Source of the DNA: Rubripirellula reticaptiva
GTDB lineage: Bacteria > Planctomycetota > Planctomycetia > Pirellulales > Pirellulaceae
Length of the DNA: 64,000 nt
NCBI RefSeq assembly: GCF_007860175.1
Contig: NZ_SJPX01000006.1
Location: 374,074-438,073, forward strand
Direction of reading: 5' to 3'
Shown: positions 37,344-47,310 of the stretch, in pieces
Numbering within the stretch: position 1 is the stretch's first letter
Layout of the letters: each line of letters starts with the position of its first letter
Notes under the pieces: generated by a model
Database searches by the model: none
Told to the model about the DNA's origin: nothing
What the model saw: only the letters and a program-made list of their open reading frames with translations
Made by a program: the position numbers and the translations under genes

Positions 37344-37796
37344 TTGTTGGCCCATAAGTTAGATGCCGTGATTCTGGTCGATCGAGAAAAGTTGCTCGAG
37401 CCCAGAACCAAACAACGAATCGAAACGAAGCGATCATTTGACCGCCGACAATCATCTCGGATTAGTACGGAAGACGCGATTGGAGATCTGCATCGCTATG
37501 AACTTCAAGATCGTTATCTCGAACTGACCCGAATGGAGCTACCTGCCCAGGCAAGACTCGGCGGTTGGATCGTGAAGTACGATCATTGCGTCATGCGAAT
37601 TATCTACGATCAGTGGTTTCAGGGCTGATGGTACCAACCTCTCGATCAACGCCTTGTCGCCCACACACAACTGAACGACGAAAACCTCACCCAAGCAATC
37701 GCAATGGCCGAAACCTTTCTGGCCGGCGACACCGAAACACTGGCTCGCTGGAACCGCGAAAGTCGGTTATGGCGAGGCAAACTCAAACCAAACTGA
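37344..37796 (+). pseudogene. Gene with one in-frame TGA, planctomycete hypothetical
   Basis: One frame runs from a TTG at 37344 to TGA at 37794-37796 and is interrupted only by TGA at 37626-37628. Before it: RLGGWIVKYDHCVMRIIYDQ then WFQG. After it: WYQPLDQRLVAHTQLNDENL, AIAMAETFLAGDTETLARWN and RESRLWRGKL. Both halves fit one protein. I recall a planctomycete family (sometimes labelled GCN5-related) with a Cys at the interrupted position, before WY; this is memory only. Either a Cys codon has become nonsense or TGA is recoded. The first 60 residues look weak and the real start is unknown. Confidence 0.6.
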
Positions 37797-37918
37797 ATGA
37801 CGTCCAATCCCAAACCCGTCGAATCCAGCGACGAACTCACGCGAGGCCAAGTTCGCTGAAACCAATGCTGGTGAAGAGTCACGCCGTTTCCGAGGCAAAT
37901 CGCAGCGAGGCTAATGCG

Positions 37919-38110
37919 ATGGCGAAGATCAAACGCATTCGCACCAAACCGTGTTCAAAATGCATCGAGAGGAACGACGTGCTCTACCGCGTTCGCATCG
38001 AGGAAGACGGCGACTGGATCTTCGTCTGCCCGGCCTGCCTAGAAATGGTCAAGCCAGCCAACCCACACTTTCAATACGGCGGCACCTGGAAGAGTAAGAA
38101 GCGGCACTGA
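37919..38110 (+). CDS. Small zinc-ribbon protein, 63 residues
   Basis: From ATG 37919: two CxxC knuckles, PCSKCIERNDVLYRVRIEED then GDWIFVCPACLEMV, a rubredoxin-like zinc ribbon, with a basic C-terminus (YGGTWKSKKRH). Short proteins with this ribbon and the YGGTWK ending occur widely in planctomycetes and marine proteobacteria; the role is unknown. The larger frame from 37565 overlaps the preceding gene and its extra part is not protein-like, so the short start is preferred. Confidence 0.75.
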   Translation: MAKIKRIRTKPCSKCIERNDVLYRVRIEEDGDWIFVCPACLEMVKPANPHFQYGGTWKSKKRH

Positions 38111-38323
38111 GAACGTCGGGCAATTTCGCCGTTCTCACGCATGGACTGTTCCAGAAACGTTTTCATGAACGATTTCCGGTCTTCGGCCAACGGTTGCTCG
38201 CCAACCGTTGATCACGCGAGTGATATACCGCAACTCGAAATCCCTCAAACGATTCAGGGTTTGACGCGATTCGCAAACAAATTCCCGCCCGCTAGGAAGT
38301 CGGTTTGGGGCGTTCGCCAGACG

Positions 38324-41287
38324 TCAATCCGCCTTGCCGCTGTACTCAAGCAGTTGCTTGCCCGCCTTGTCGACAATAACCGCGACACCGTCAGCGCCGC
38401 CAACAATGAATTGACTGCCGTCACGATTGGAATCCAATGCATACAGATATCCGCCCGGGACCTTCGAATTGGTCTCTCTGGCTCCGTTGTCAGTTCGATA
38501 GACACGGAAGTATCCGTCACCGCCCACGACGCCAATTCGATCCTCACGCCCAACAAAGACTAGCCCAGTGACCTCGGACTTCAAGCCACTGATTGTTTGT
38601 GTGGACTGCCCAGAACCGATATCCCAAACTTTGACCGTCGCATCCGCCGAACCACTTGCAAGTTGGCGAAGATTCACGTTCCAAGCGATTGCGGTGACGT
38701 GATGCGTGTGCCCTTCAAACGCCTTGATCAATTTTCCAGTTTCGACATCCCACAACTTGATCATCCGGTCGGCACCTCCGGTGGCCAGCGTTTTTCCGTC
38801 GGGCGAAAAACGGACACAAAAGACCGTGTCGCTATGCGAGTTCTCAATTTTGCGAATCAACGAACCGTCGGAAACTTTCCAGAGCATCAGTTCCCCTGAC
38901 CGAGAGGGATCGCCACCGCCGGTGGCCAGTACGTTTCCTGTGGGATTAATGTCCACACACAAAACGCGATCGGCAAATGGACTCTTACCGGTCGATGTTC
39001 CGATCGCTTTTCGATGTTGCCAAAGACGATCCGAACTATTCAGCGCGTGAGTGTTGCCGTCGGCTCCTTCGATAATGAGACAGTTGTCACCAGCGGCAAT
39101 TAGTTTTCCGCCGGCAGGCATTCCTGGCATCGCGGCCAACCAATCTCCGGCGCTGGACCAAAGACTCCATGTGTCGGTCGTGCCGCCATCCGAACGGGCA
39201 CCACGGGTGACGATACGTGTGCCCGCCGACATGACAGCAAGGGTTTGATCGGCGGCGAGCGATTGATCTCGCAACAATTTGGAGGCGGCCTCGTTCGACT
39301 TGCGGGTTTCATGATCCGCTTTGATTTGCTCGAGTACTTGTTTGTGACGCTGCTGCTCGGCATTCAGATCCTTTAATCGAGACTCGCCGCGAACCTTGGT
39401 TGCCTCTGCCAAACGCAGGGCAGCAACAGCACTTTCAAATTCGCTGTCCGCCTTATTCGCGACTTGATCCGCTTTGGTCGCCGCCTCCGTCGCTGCTTTA
39501 ATGGCATCGGCAAGTTTCTTCGCGTCAGGAATCGCGGCCAACTGTTTCTTGGCATCGGTCTGTTCTTGCTTTAGCTTTTCGAGCTGCTTTTCCAGTTCCG
39601 ATACTTTTGCCCCAAGTTGTTTGACGGACTCCGCCAACTCAATTCGTTGTAGGTTGCTGGTTTGCTCAGCAGACTTCGCTTCGGCAAGTTTCGCGGCCGC
39701 CGCTTCAGCCGATCTCTTGGCTTCGACGATACTCGCTTGCTTTTCGTCTCGTTGCTTCGTTTTCGATTCGATCTCTTTGGCGAACGTCTCGATACTCTTC
39801 GTTTCCGCTATCACATTTGCCTCAGCCTGCTTGACGTCTTTGTCATGCATGGTGACTAGCTTTTCTCCGACGAGTGTTTCCCAGTTGTCCCTCGCCAATT
39901 GAGCCTCTGCGATTGGATCAGACTTAGCGACTTCGACATACTTTTGGTCGGCAATACGATAGTGCCCCAAAGTTCCCGTTTTGGATGTCATCCAAAGTGT
40001 GGTGCCCGTTGGTGAGAGCGAAGCCGATACGGCAGGTGAGGGCAGCTTCCCGGCTTTGTCAAAGGCGCCGGTCGTCTCATTCCAATTGGCAACCCTGCCT
40101 GACACGTCGATCGCAACCAGGCGACTTGGGTCTTGTGTCGCCGAATAGAGTCCCAGGACTGCTTGATCAAAAACAGCGAATTTCGTTTTCTTCCATTCGT
40201 TTCCATCTCGTTTCCAAAGCAAGACGTGTCCTGTCGTGTCCGCCGTCGCGAGTTGATCTTGGCCGCGCCAAATCATTGAAGTGATCGCGTCATCTGCATC
40301 GATCGCCTGAGGTTCTTTTCCATCGATACGTACAATGCGAATCGTGTTACCCCACGCAATCGCGGCCTGATGACCGGCTACGCCAACGGACAATTGAACC
40401 ATTGATTGATCGCCGCTAACCAATTCCAAGGGGATGTCAAAACTTTTCATCCATTTCCAACGATCGGTTCCAATTTCGCCGACACTCAATTCACCTCGAC
40501 GCGACAACACCGCCAGCTGATCGCCGCACCCATTGATCGCGATTGCCAGCACGTCATCAAGACTAAACTGGGGAAGCAATGCGGATTCGAACGGGACCAG
40601 TTCCCAAAACTTGACATTGCGAAAGCCAGCAGAGACGACGTGGTGTCCCGTTGAATCGATCCAAAGGTCTTGCACGAAATCCTCATGAGCCGGTTTCGTT
40701 TGATTGTCGGCCTCGATTTCCAATGCCCCGACGGACTGGCCCGACTTTGCACCAAACATCTGAATCCGGTTTCCGAAACTGATCGCTGACAATCGCCCGT
40801 CCGCGGTCATTGCCGATCCGTAGACGGTCTGCAAGGCAGAGGGAAGTGGCTGCCACGCGTGATCCGTTGCCTCGATGGATGCTTGATCTACCACGGCCCC
40901 CGACTCGATCCAACGTCGAAGCAAAGCAAGTTCCATTGCATTCAAATTGGATGCCGAGACATCATTGTCATCTGGAGGCATCACGGGCTCATCGGCGTGC
41001 GATGCCAGCAGGAAAAGTCGGCTTGTGTCTGGTTTTCCGGGAACCAAAAGATCTTCAACGTCCGAGGACTTCATTTGCTCAGCGGATTCCAAGTTCACAC
41101 CGCCTTCTGCATTGCGTGCGTTATGACAAGCAACGCAGTTCGTCTTCAATACCGGCGCAACATCGCGGCTGAAAAGCACTTCACGGTCGATTGGTAATTC
41201 GTCAATCGGCAGCGTGTCTGCACGCGTCTGCGTCCAAATGCCAAGGGCCAGAAAGACCACCAACGTTGTCCCTACCTTGTCCATCAT
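38324..41287 (-). CDS. PSCyt1/WD40-repeat exported protein with coiled coil
   Basis: 987 residues with a signal peptide, a planctomycete cytochrome-c-like domain (VLKTNCVACHNARNAEGGVN, heme motif CVACH near residue 51, and PVMPPDDN), a first beta-propeller of WD40-type blades (about 120-470), a long charged coiled coil (about 480-660, rich in Ala, Lys, Glu, Gln), and a second WD40 stretch at the C-terminus (TGGADRMIKLWDVETGKLIK and ASGSADATVKVWDIGSG). The domain set is known from planctomycete operons with DUF1501 and DUF1549/1553 genes. It overlaps the upstream gene by ATGA and is the last gene of the operon. Function is undefined; extracytoplasmic binding or a scaffold is inference. Confidence 0.88.
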   Translation of the reverse strand: MMDKVGTTLVVFLALGIWTQTRADTLPIDELPIDREVLFSRDVAPVLKTNCVACHNARNAEGGVNLESAEQMKSSDVEDLLVPGKPDTSRLFLLASHADEPVMPPDDNDVSASNLNAMELALLRRWIESGAVVDQASIEATDHAWQPLPSALQTVYGSAMTADGRLSAISFGNRIQMFGAKSGQSVGALEIEADNQTKPAHEDFVQDLWIDSTGHHVVSAGFRNVKFWELVPFESALLPQFSLDDVLAIAINGCGDQLAVLSRRGELSVGEIGTDRWKWMKSFDIPLELVSGDQSMVQLSVGVAGHQAAIAWGNTIRIVRIDGKEPQAIDADDAITSMIWRGQDQLATADTTGHVLLWKRDGNEWKKTKFAVFDQAVLGLYSATQDPSRLVAIDVSGRVANWNETTGAFDKAGKLPSPAVSASLSPTGTTLWMTSKTGTLGHYRIADQKYVEVAKSDPIAEAQLARDNWETLVGEKLVTMHDKDVKQAEANVIAETKSIETFAKEIESKTKQRDEKQASIVEAKRSAEAAAAKLAEAKSAEQTSNLQRIELAESVKQLGAKVSELEKQLEKLKQEQTDAKKQLAAIPDAKKLADAIKAATEAATKADQVANKADSEFESAVAALRLAEATKVRGESRLKDLNAEQQRHKQVLEQIKADHETRKSNEAASKLLRDQSLAADQTLAVMSAGTRIVTRGARSDGGTTDTWSLWSSAGDWLAAMPGMPAGGKLIAAGDNCLIIEGADGNTHALNSSDRLWQHRKAIGTSTGKSPFADRVLCVDINPTGNVLATGGGDPSRSGELMLWKVSDGSLIRKIENSHSDTVFCVRFSPDGKTLATGGADRMIKLWDVETGKLIKAFEGHTHHVTAIAWNVNLRQLASGSADATVKVWDIGSGQSTQTISGLKSEVTGLVFVGREDRIGVVGGDGYFRVYRTDNGARETNSKVPGGYLYALDSNRDGSQFIVGGADGVAVIVDKAGKQLLEYSGKAD

Positions 41288-42996
41288 GGTTTTGGTTCTT
41301 CCGTCGATATCGGTGGAATGGTTAACCAGAATTCAGTGATAGAAACGGCGGGTCGCAGTTCGAAACGTGCGGCAGTCGTGTCTGCCGAGGGATTCCCGTC
41401 GGCATCGATCTCTGCCCCAACAATTCGAAAGCTCCCGTGCCCAGGTGTACTTTCCCCAGCGATCAACTTTAGTTTGACCGATTTCGACGTGTCGCCCTTG
41501 GGTTCGGAAAGTACGGGTTCGCATGTGATGCCCTTCGGTAAACCCGTTGCGGCAACTTGCACCTTTTCATCGAAGCCGGATGTGCGAGTCACCGTGACCG
41601 TTAACTCAAGCGGCTTGTCTTTCTTGACCACGAAATGCTCTTCTGAAACCGAAAGACTACATTGCGGTTCGGAGGGATAAATCGACAGTTGATAAAAATG
41701 CCGCGGACCAAAACCGCCCAGCGTTTCAGTCACAACGACTTCGACGAGACCATCGTTTGTCATGGTAAAGTCGACTCCCGCGTCGTAGATTCCACGCGAA
41801 ACATCATCGTTACTTGCGAGTGATTTCCCGGACTTCTGATCGATGACGGCCAATTTTGAATCGACCAGGAACCCACCCGACTTTGAATTGACCTCCGCAC
41901 GATACTTGATTCCTTTACTTGCAGAAAACGCGTAGCTGTGCGATTCATCGGGTTTGGTAAAGTGCCCGAATAGAACTGCTGGCAGTCTGCCGTCAAACGG
42001 CTTGCCGGGTAAAACCTGATTCACAACATTCTCGACAGGCGAAAGCCAAGACCATCCCATCGCGTCTCGAAACGTTGCAACCGGCGGCGATAGTGCCTTC
42101 CCCTTTTCAGGCTCCGACAGGACTGCCGCCCAATGATTTTGCGGGTCTAGGTTGTAACCAAACGGTACGATCGTTTTCCCGTCGCTAGCGATGTGATCGA
42201 CAAAGGGACCCGTGGTCACCGCTAACGAGTAGATGAACGCGGCCGAACCGGCAAAGCCAATGGTGCTGTTGGGCGTCTCGGGAAAGGCAAAGATCCGTAT
42301 CAAAACGTCTTGATCAGCATCGGCGGTGAAAATGATCTGAGGATCCAACCCGCGTGCGTCGTCGGACTGCGCGAGCACGTTTCCACGTCGGTCAGCCAAC
42401 TGCAAGACGGCGTCCATCGGAGACTTCAGCAATTGATTTGCCGTCGCCGAGACCACCAGCGTCTGGCCAGCCTTGATCGACACTCCGTAAGCATCGCTAT
42501 CGCCGTTCTTGGCAAGGCGTCCAACGACCACAGCGGGAATGGTGATCGAAATGGCTTCAGACCGTTTGTCGTTGGGTTCCGTTTCAGGGAACACGTCGAC
42601 AGACGAAAGGACAAGTGGCACCAGCGCACTGGCCGATTGATCATCGAAGAATCGAACCCAAGCGACGCCTGGCGAGGCGTCCTCGGCGACCTTCACCGTT
42701 AATTTCCCGGACTCTTTCCCGAGCAAAATAGACACTCTCTCAGAATCACAGTCGACACTGGGCGGCCAATTTGGAAATTTGCCTTCCGCGGTAACTTCCG
42801 TCTCCCTACCGGCAACAACCACTGGCGGGAACAAACGCTCTAGATTGATTTGAGCGTGCGCCCCATGTGCCAAGCCACACCACAGAATCAGCATGCAAAA
42901 CCATCGTCTACAAACGCTGATGAAACTCACCTGCTCGAAACACTCGACTGCGTGTTTCGTCACATGGTTCATCGATGGTCTCAAAGAGTCTTTCAC
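41284..42996 (-). CDS. Exported PPC-domain protein
   Basis: 570 residues with a hydrophobic signal segment (FCMLILWCGLAHGAHA), then an Ig-like start and PPC (bacterial pre-peptidase C-terminal) beta-sandwich domains: ETEPNDKRSEA followed by VVVGRLAKNGDSDAYGVSIK is the first, and RLPAVLFGHFTKPDESHSYA the second. The C-terminal part has an Ig-like region (LELTVTVTRTSGFDEKVQV). No catalytic motif is seen. The GTG at 42996 overlaps the stop of the preceding gene by one base (TAGTG); an ATG at 42972 is an alternative. It is typical of the planctomycete operons with DUF1501 proteins. Confidence 0.8.
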   Translation of the reverse strand: MKDSLRPSMNHVTKHAVECFEQVSFISVCRRWFCMLILWCGLAHGAHAQINLERLFPPVVVAGRETEVTAEGKFPNWPPSVDCDSERVSILLGKESGKLTVKVAEDASPGVAWVRFFDDQSASALVPLVLSSVDVFPETEPNDKRSEAISITIPAVVVGRLAKNGDSDAYGVSIKAGQTLVVSATANQLLKSPMDAVLQLADRRGNVLAQSDDARGLDPQIIFTADADQDVLIRIFAFPETPNSTIGFAGSAAFIYSLAVTTGPFVDHIASDGKTIVPFGYNLDPQNHWAAVLSEPEKGKALSPPVATFRDAMGWSWLSPVENVVNQVLPGKPFDGRLPAVLFGHFTKPDESHSYAFSASKGIKYRAEVNSKSGGFLVDSKLAVIDQKSGKSLASNDDVSRGIYDAGVDFTMTNDGLVEVVVTETLGGFGPRHFYQLSIYPSEPQCSLSVSEEHFVVKKDKPLELTVTVTRTSGFDEKVQVAATGLPKGITCEPVLSEPKGDTSKSVKLKLIAGESTPGHGSFRIVGAEIDADGNPSADTTAARFELRPAVSITEFWLTIPPISTEEPKP

Positions 42997-44336
42997 TAGC
43001 TCATCAACTCTTCGATCGGGTTCGCATCGCTGACGAGGTGAACGGGACGCCCTTCACCTGAATACATCACTTGCCCAGGATCGATTCCCAGTTTTCGGTA
43101 AATTGTCGAAACAAAATTCTCTGGCGAAAGCACGCGTTCAATTGCCGCATAGCCTTGCCGGTCGGTGGCACCGACGATTTGTCCGCCGCGTGTCTGGCCG
43201 CCGGCAAACAGGACACTCATCGCATTGGACCAATGGTCGCGCCCCCCGCGATCATTAATCTTCGGAGTCCGGCCAAACTCGCCCAAAACAACGACTAGGG
43301 TACGTTCCAGCATTCCTTGTTGTTTTAGGTCAGAAATCAACGCAGCGATCGTGGCTTCGAATGGCGGCAACTTTGTGTCTAGGGACTTGAAAATATCGGC
43401 GTGATGATCCCAGCCGCCGTGATAAAGCGTTACGAACGGAACGCCGGCACCGACCAAGCGTCTGGCCAACAACGCTTGCTGTCCAAACGTGTTCCGGCCA
43501 TATGCATCACGAACGGCGTCGGACTCTTGATGTACATCGAAAGCCGCCTGTGCTTCTTTGCTGCGGATGATCTGCATGCTTTGCCGGTAGAACTCGTCCA
43601 CCGCCAACGTCGGGTCGGCGACAGATGCGTCGTTGAATCGCAGCATCGTATCAATCTGTTGGCGAATCTCTTGCCGTGAACCGAATCGACCTTCGGTGAG
43701 GCCACCAGGAACCGTGACATCACGAACACGAAAACTGGAACTGTTCGGGCTATCGGGAACAACGAACGGAGCATACTTGCTGCCCAGGAAATTTGGCCCG
43801 CCAGAGCGAGACATGCTCGGCAACGAAAAGTAGGCGGGTATGCCGTGCGGCGCGCCGATTTCTTTGGAAACCACACTTCCCATACTAGGGTGAAAACTGA
43901 CGAAGGCACCGCAACCCACGGGAATGCGCGGCGGAGCGCCTGTCATCATGTAGTGATTGCCGGCACCGTGATTTCCTTGGTCATGCCGAATCGAACGCAC
44001 GATTGCCAGGTCATTGCTGATCGCCGCCAACTTCGTCATCGGTTGCGCGAACTGGACACCAGGCGTCTGGGTCGCGATTGGTTGATAGGCCCCGCGAATC
44101 TCGACGGGTGCGTCAGGCTTTGGGTCAAATGTCTCATAGTGACTCGGACCACCGTCCAGCCAAACCAGGATGCATGCATCCGCTTGTGCATGACCACGAT
44201 GCGAAACGGATTTCTCCGAGGCTCTTGCTTTTGCCCCGAGTGCACCCGAAAGCCCTCCGGCGATCAGTCCGCCGAGGCCCAATTTCAGACCGTCGCGGCG
44301 CGTCAGTCCTTCGCAATTTGTCCAGGTTTTCGTCAT
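42996..44336 (-). CDS. Tat-exported DUF1501 protein
   Basis: 446 residues beginning with a twin-arginine signal (TRRDGLKLGLGG). The body has a sulfatase/phosphatase-like alkaline-phosphatase fold: DACILVWLDGGPSHYETFDP, RSIRHDQGNHGAGNHYM, YHGGWDHHADIF and VLGEFGRTPKIND. These are the DUF1501 signatures. DUF1501 proteins always travel with DUF1549/DUF1553 partners in planctomycetes; the substrate is unknown. The gap to the upstream gene is 6 bases. Confidence 0.93.
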   Translation of the reverse strand: MTKTWTNCEGLTRRDGLKLGLGGLIAGGLSGALGAKARASEKSVSHRGHAQADACILVWLDGGPSHYETFDPKPDAPVEIRGAYQPIATQTPGVQFAQPMTKLAAISNDLAIVRSIRHDQGNHGAGNHYMMTGAPPRIPVGCGAFVSFHPSMGSVVSKEIGAPHGIPAYFSLPSMSRSGGPNFLGSKYAPFVVPDSPNSSSFRVRDVTVPGGLTEGRFGSRQEIRQQIDTMLRFNDASVADPTLAVDEFYRQSMQIIRSKEAQAAFDVHQESDAVRDAYGRNTFGQQALLARRLVGAGVPFVTLYHGGWDHHADIFKSLDTKLPPFEATIAALISDLKQQGMLERTLVVVLGEFGRTPKINDRGGRDHWSNAMSVLFAGGQTRGGQIVGATDRQGYAAIERVLSPENFVSTIYRKLGIDPGQVMYSGEGRPVHLVSDANPIEELMS

Positions 44337-44342
44337 GGCAAT

Positions 44343-46598
44343 TCAATTCTGAATAATGAACTCGGGCGAATTGATCATCGCCCATATCAAATCTTCGATA
44401 ACATCGCGCCGATGATCCGCGGATGCACTGATCAGTGCCTCGGAGTAATTTTGCTCGTCGGTGGTCGGCACTCGGGAAAAAATCGCTAGGTACAATTCCG
44501 TTACGAGATCAGCCGCCGGCAAGTCGCTCTTTGCCAACCGCGCTGCACGACTCGAATCACTACGAATGCGTCCGTCAATCTCGCGAGAGTTCATCAAGTG
44601 CAAGGTTTGCGTTACTGAAGAATCCGCGACTCTCTCACATGGCGGATCCTTGTTTTCATCTGGTCGACCAAACGTATCCAGAAAGACCGAATCGATCCGG
44701 TGCGTCCAAACTTGGTTGGCTCGCGAATCCGGTGCAAGTGCCGAAAACGACTCAGACGTTTCGGTGACATCCGCGACCGCGTCGGCCAGCACCTCGGCAC
44801 GCAACCGATGGCGATAGTGACGAGAATAGTTCAGTCGATCGCCTACGTTGGTTTCGTTGGGCTGGGAACTGAGTGAGTAAACATTGGAGAGCACGATCGC
44901 TTTGATCATGTCTTTTTGATCGTATCCGGATTGTTGAAAGTGAGCGGCCAACGCGTCCAGCAACGCCGGATTGCTGGGCGGATTCGTGCTCCGCAGATCG
45001 TCCACCGGATCGACGATTCCCCGTCCCATCAATTGAGCCCAAACTCGATTGACTTGGACTTTCGCAAAGAACTCGTTCTCGGCAGAAGTGATCCAGTCGG
45101 CCAGAGCCTCGCGGGGATCCGAATCCACGGCCACGACGGCTTGACCAAACAAAGGCGCTGGGGCGAGCACTTCATCGGTCACAGGATGTTTGACATCGCC
45201 GCTTGTTGACGCGAAGACAATTTCTTCGCCACCGGAGATTGGTGGCGACAAACCGGTTCCTTTCCGGCCGACTTTCCCAAAGTACGCTGCGAAAGAATAG
45301 AAGTCATGCTGACTCCACTTTTCAAAGGGATGATGGTGGCACTTCGCGCACTCCAATCGGACGCCGAGAAAAAGCTGGCTGACCATCGTCGCAAGCTCAT
45401 CGGGCGTGCGTCGATCACGATACATCGTCGCTGCACCGTTCTGCCAAGTGCTGCCCTTGGCCGTGATCAGGCGACGTGCGAATTCATCATAGGGGATATT
45501 CTCACGATACTGTTGGCGAATCCAATTGTCATAGTTCAGGACCGCCTTGATGCCAACTCGATACGGATTTGGACGCAGTAAATCGGCCCACTGGTTTGCC
45601 CAGTGGTCGATGTACTCGGGTTGATCCAGCAGACGATCGACCAACAACTCACGCTTGCGCGGATCCTGGGACTTGAGAAACCTGCGAACTTCTTCCGCAG
45701 ACGGAAGGCGTCCGATCACATCGGTGTAAACTCGACGCAAAAAAGTCGACTCACTGGCCGGGTCAGAAACTCGAATTTGCAGTTGGCTAAGTCGCTCGTA
45801 GACGAGATCATCAATGAAGTTCGCACGTGGCTTTTGGTCATAGTATCCCTCGGGCAGCATCACCACTCGCGGAATGCTGACGTTTGCGACACAAATGTGA
45901 TTCATGTAGCGAGCCATAACCGCGGTCTCACCTGGGATCGGCCCCGCGCTAAGCACTCCCGAGGCATCAACCGAGACAATCGCTGAATCATTGGAAAGGT
46001 ATCCGGTCAGCGAAGTGACATCACGCGTGGTTCCGTCGCTGTAATGCGCCATGACCGACAGTGTGGCATCTTCCGAAGGTTTCAACAGAAATTCGTTCTT
46101 TGCAAGCTCAACAGAATTCAGAGTCGGTTCATCAGGCACGCGTCGTGGAGCACCTTGGCGAATCCAAGCGAGGAGTGTCTCGTGCGCCGCGGAACCGACA
46201 TCAAATTTTCGACCGCCACCATGAGGCAATTCTGCCGTTGCTTTTTGGACCAATAAGCTGGATTCGGGAGATCGGATGGTTAGCCGACGGCCCCGAGCTT
46301 GTCTCGCGATCGCGTCATAATCGAAGTCCGAATCAAAACCGAGCAACGAGAGTTGGAAGCCGTTCTGGCCACGCTGCTTTCCATGGCAAGCCCCAGCGTT
46401 GCATCCCTGAGCAGCCAAGATCGGCTGAACGTCTAACTCGAAACTGACTGGCGTCTCAAAACTCACCCGACGATCAGGTGCCGTCTCTTCAGCGAATGCG
46501 ATACATCGATCGAAACCGTTTTGGCAAAGCACCACCGTCAACACCGTCGCAACAGCAACGCTAAAGCTCGACAACCTGACTAGAAGGCGATCGCACAT
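44343..46598 (-). CDS. DUF1549/DUF1553 cytochrome-like protein with an Ig-like domain
   Basis: 751 residues from ATG 46598 with a signal peptide; an upstream in-frame start (46718) would add 40 non-conserved residues. The order is a cytochrome-like start with GCNAGACHGK, a Big_2/Ig-like domain (VMAHYSDGTTRDVTSL and SGVLSAGP), DUF1549 (FIDDLVYERLSQLQI, RRVYTDVIGRLPSAEEV) and DUF1553 with CAKCHHHPFEKW, a second CxxCH motif. These planctomycete proteins form a huge paralogous group. It is the first gene of the four-gene operon and probably acts in the periplasm; the chemistry is unknown. Confidence 0.9.
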   Translation of the reverse strand: MCDRLLVRLSSFSVAVATVLTVVLCQNGFDRCIAFAEETAPDRRVSFETPVSFELDVQPILAAQGCNAGACHGKQRGQNGFQLSLLGFDSDFDYDAIARQARGRRLTIRSPESSLLVQKATAELPHGGGRKFDVGSAAHETLLAWIRQGAPRRVPDEPTLNSVELAKNEFLLKPSEDATLSVMAHYSDGTTRDVTSLTGYLSNDSAIVSVDASGVLSAGPIPGETAVMARYMNHICVANVSIPRVVMLPEGYYDQKPRANFIDDLVYERLSQLQIRVSDPASESTFLRRVYTDVIGRLPSAEEVRRFLKSQDPRKRELLVDRLLDQPEYIDHWANQWADLLRPNPYRVGIKAVLNYDNWIRQQYRENIPYDEFARRLITAKGSTWQNGAATMYRDRRTPDELATMVSQLFLGVRLECAKCHHHPFEKWSQHDFYSFAAYFGKVGRKGTGLSPPISGGEEIVFASTSGDVKHPVTDEVLAPAPLFGQAVVAVDSDPREALADWITSAENEFFAKVQVNRVWAQLMGRGIVDPVDDLRSTNPPSNPALLDALAAHFQQSGYDQKDMIKAIVLSNVYSLSSQPNETNVGDRLNYSRHYRHRLRAEVLADAVADVTETSESFSALAPDSRANQVWTHRIDSVFLDTFGRPDENKDPPCERVADSSVTQTLHLMNSREIDGRIRSDSSRAARLAKSDLPAADLVTELYLAIFSRVPTTDEQNYSEALISASADHRRDVIEDLIWAMINSPEFIIQN

Positions 46599-47310
46599 GG
46601 TGGGTCGGTAGGAAGGTGGGATCGAGGAGGAGGGGCTGACAGTATAGCCGATGTTGAATCGGTGTTGGAATACAATGGAGATCGATTGCAAAAAAAGGTT
46701 TCTTGGCTTAAATGACACCAGTGGACCTCGCTGCGTCCCGCAGAAAGACCAGATTGTTTTAACGCCAAAGAAATCCCGTTCTCGATAAAAACGTTTGCCA
46801 CCTTCAACCGAATTACTTCGGTGATATTCCGTTTTGTTTCGTCGAAGAAAATCATCGCCTCGTAGTCAAGTCCGTTCGTGTGCCGGAATGCGGAGAAGTG
46901 TTGCCACTTCGACGGAAGACAGATTTCTGCGAATGCAAAACGATAGCTTGACTGCAGCAAGTTGAGAAACGGTCTCACCCAAGCTGTCTGATCGGTTCAC
47001 GATGCCAAAGCCACAGTCACCTCATGAGCATCGCAAAAGTTTAAAATCATGAGTCTTTCCGATTAGAGCGTAACCTGCCGATAGCCGAGGTCATAGAATC
47101 AATCATCAAGCTTGCGAAACCGCGGCGAGAGACAATCACACCGAGTGCATCCGCAGTCCCAAAGCGTGATGTAGAGGTCAAGGACGATCAGTTTGGCAAG
47201 CGTCAGAGTCCGTGATTCCAACTTTCCAGTGGAGCTGTTTGCCGGAAAGCAATCGCTTACACTCGGACGTTGAATTACGCACGCAGTGAAAAATGAAGGA
47301 TGCAAACAGC
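46599..47310. other. Promoter region with a possible gene remnant
   Basis: About 700 bases between the four-gene operon and the thiamine-binding gene. On the reverse strand a 132-codon frame (46580-46978, GTG start) contains FRHTNGLDYEAMIFFDETKR and NITEVIRLKVANVFIENGI, which looks protein-like, but it runs into the operon's 5' region and I cannot assign a family. It could be a remnant. I see no TPP riboswitch in front of the thiamine-binding gene. Confidence 0.35.

Noticed and set aside
18749-37628. A reassigned stop codon (TAG or TGA read as an amino acid) as the explanation for the in-frame stops
   Set aside because: All three stop codons are found in broken genes, several broken genes also carry frameshifts or deletions, and core genes (leuS, clpP, rsmE) have no in-frame stops.
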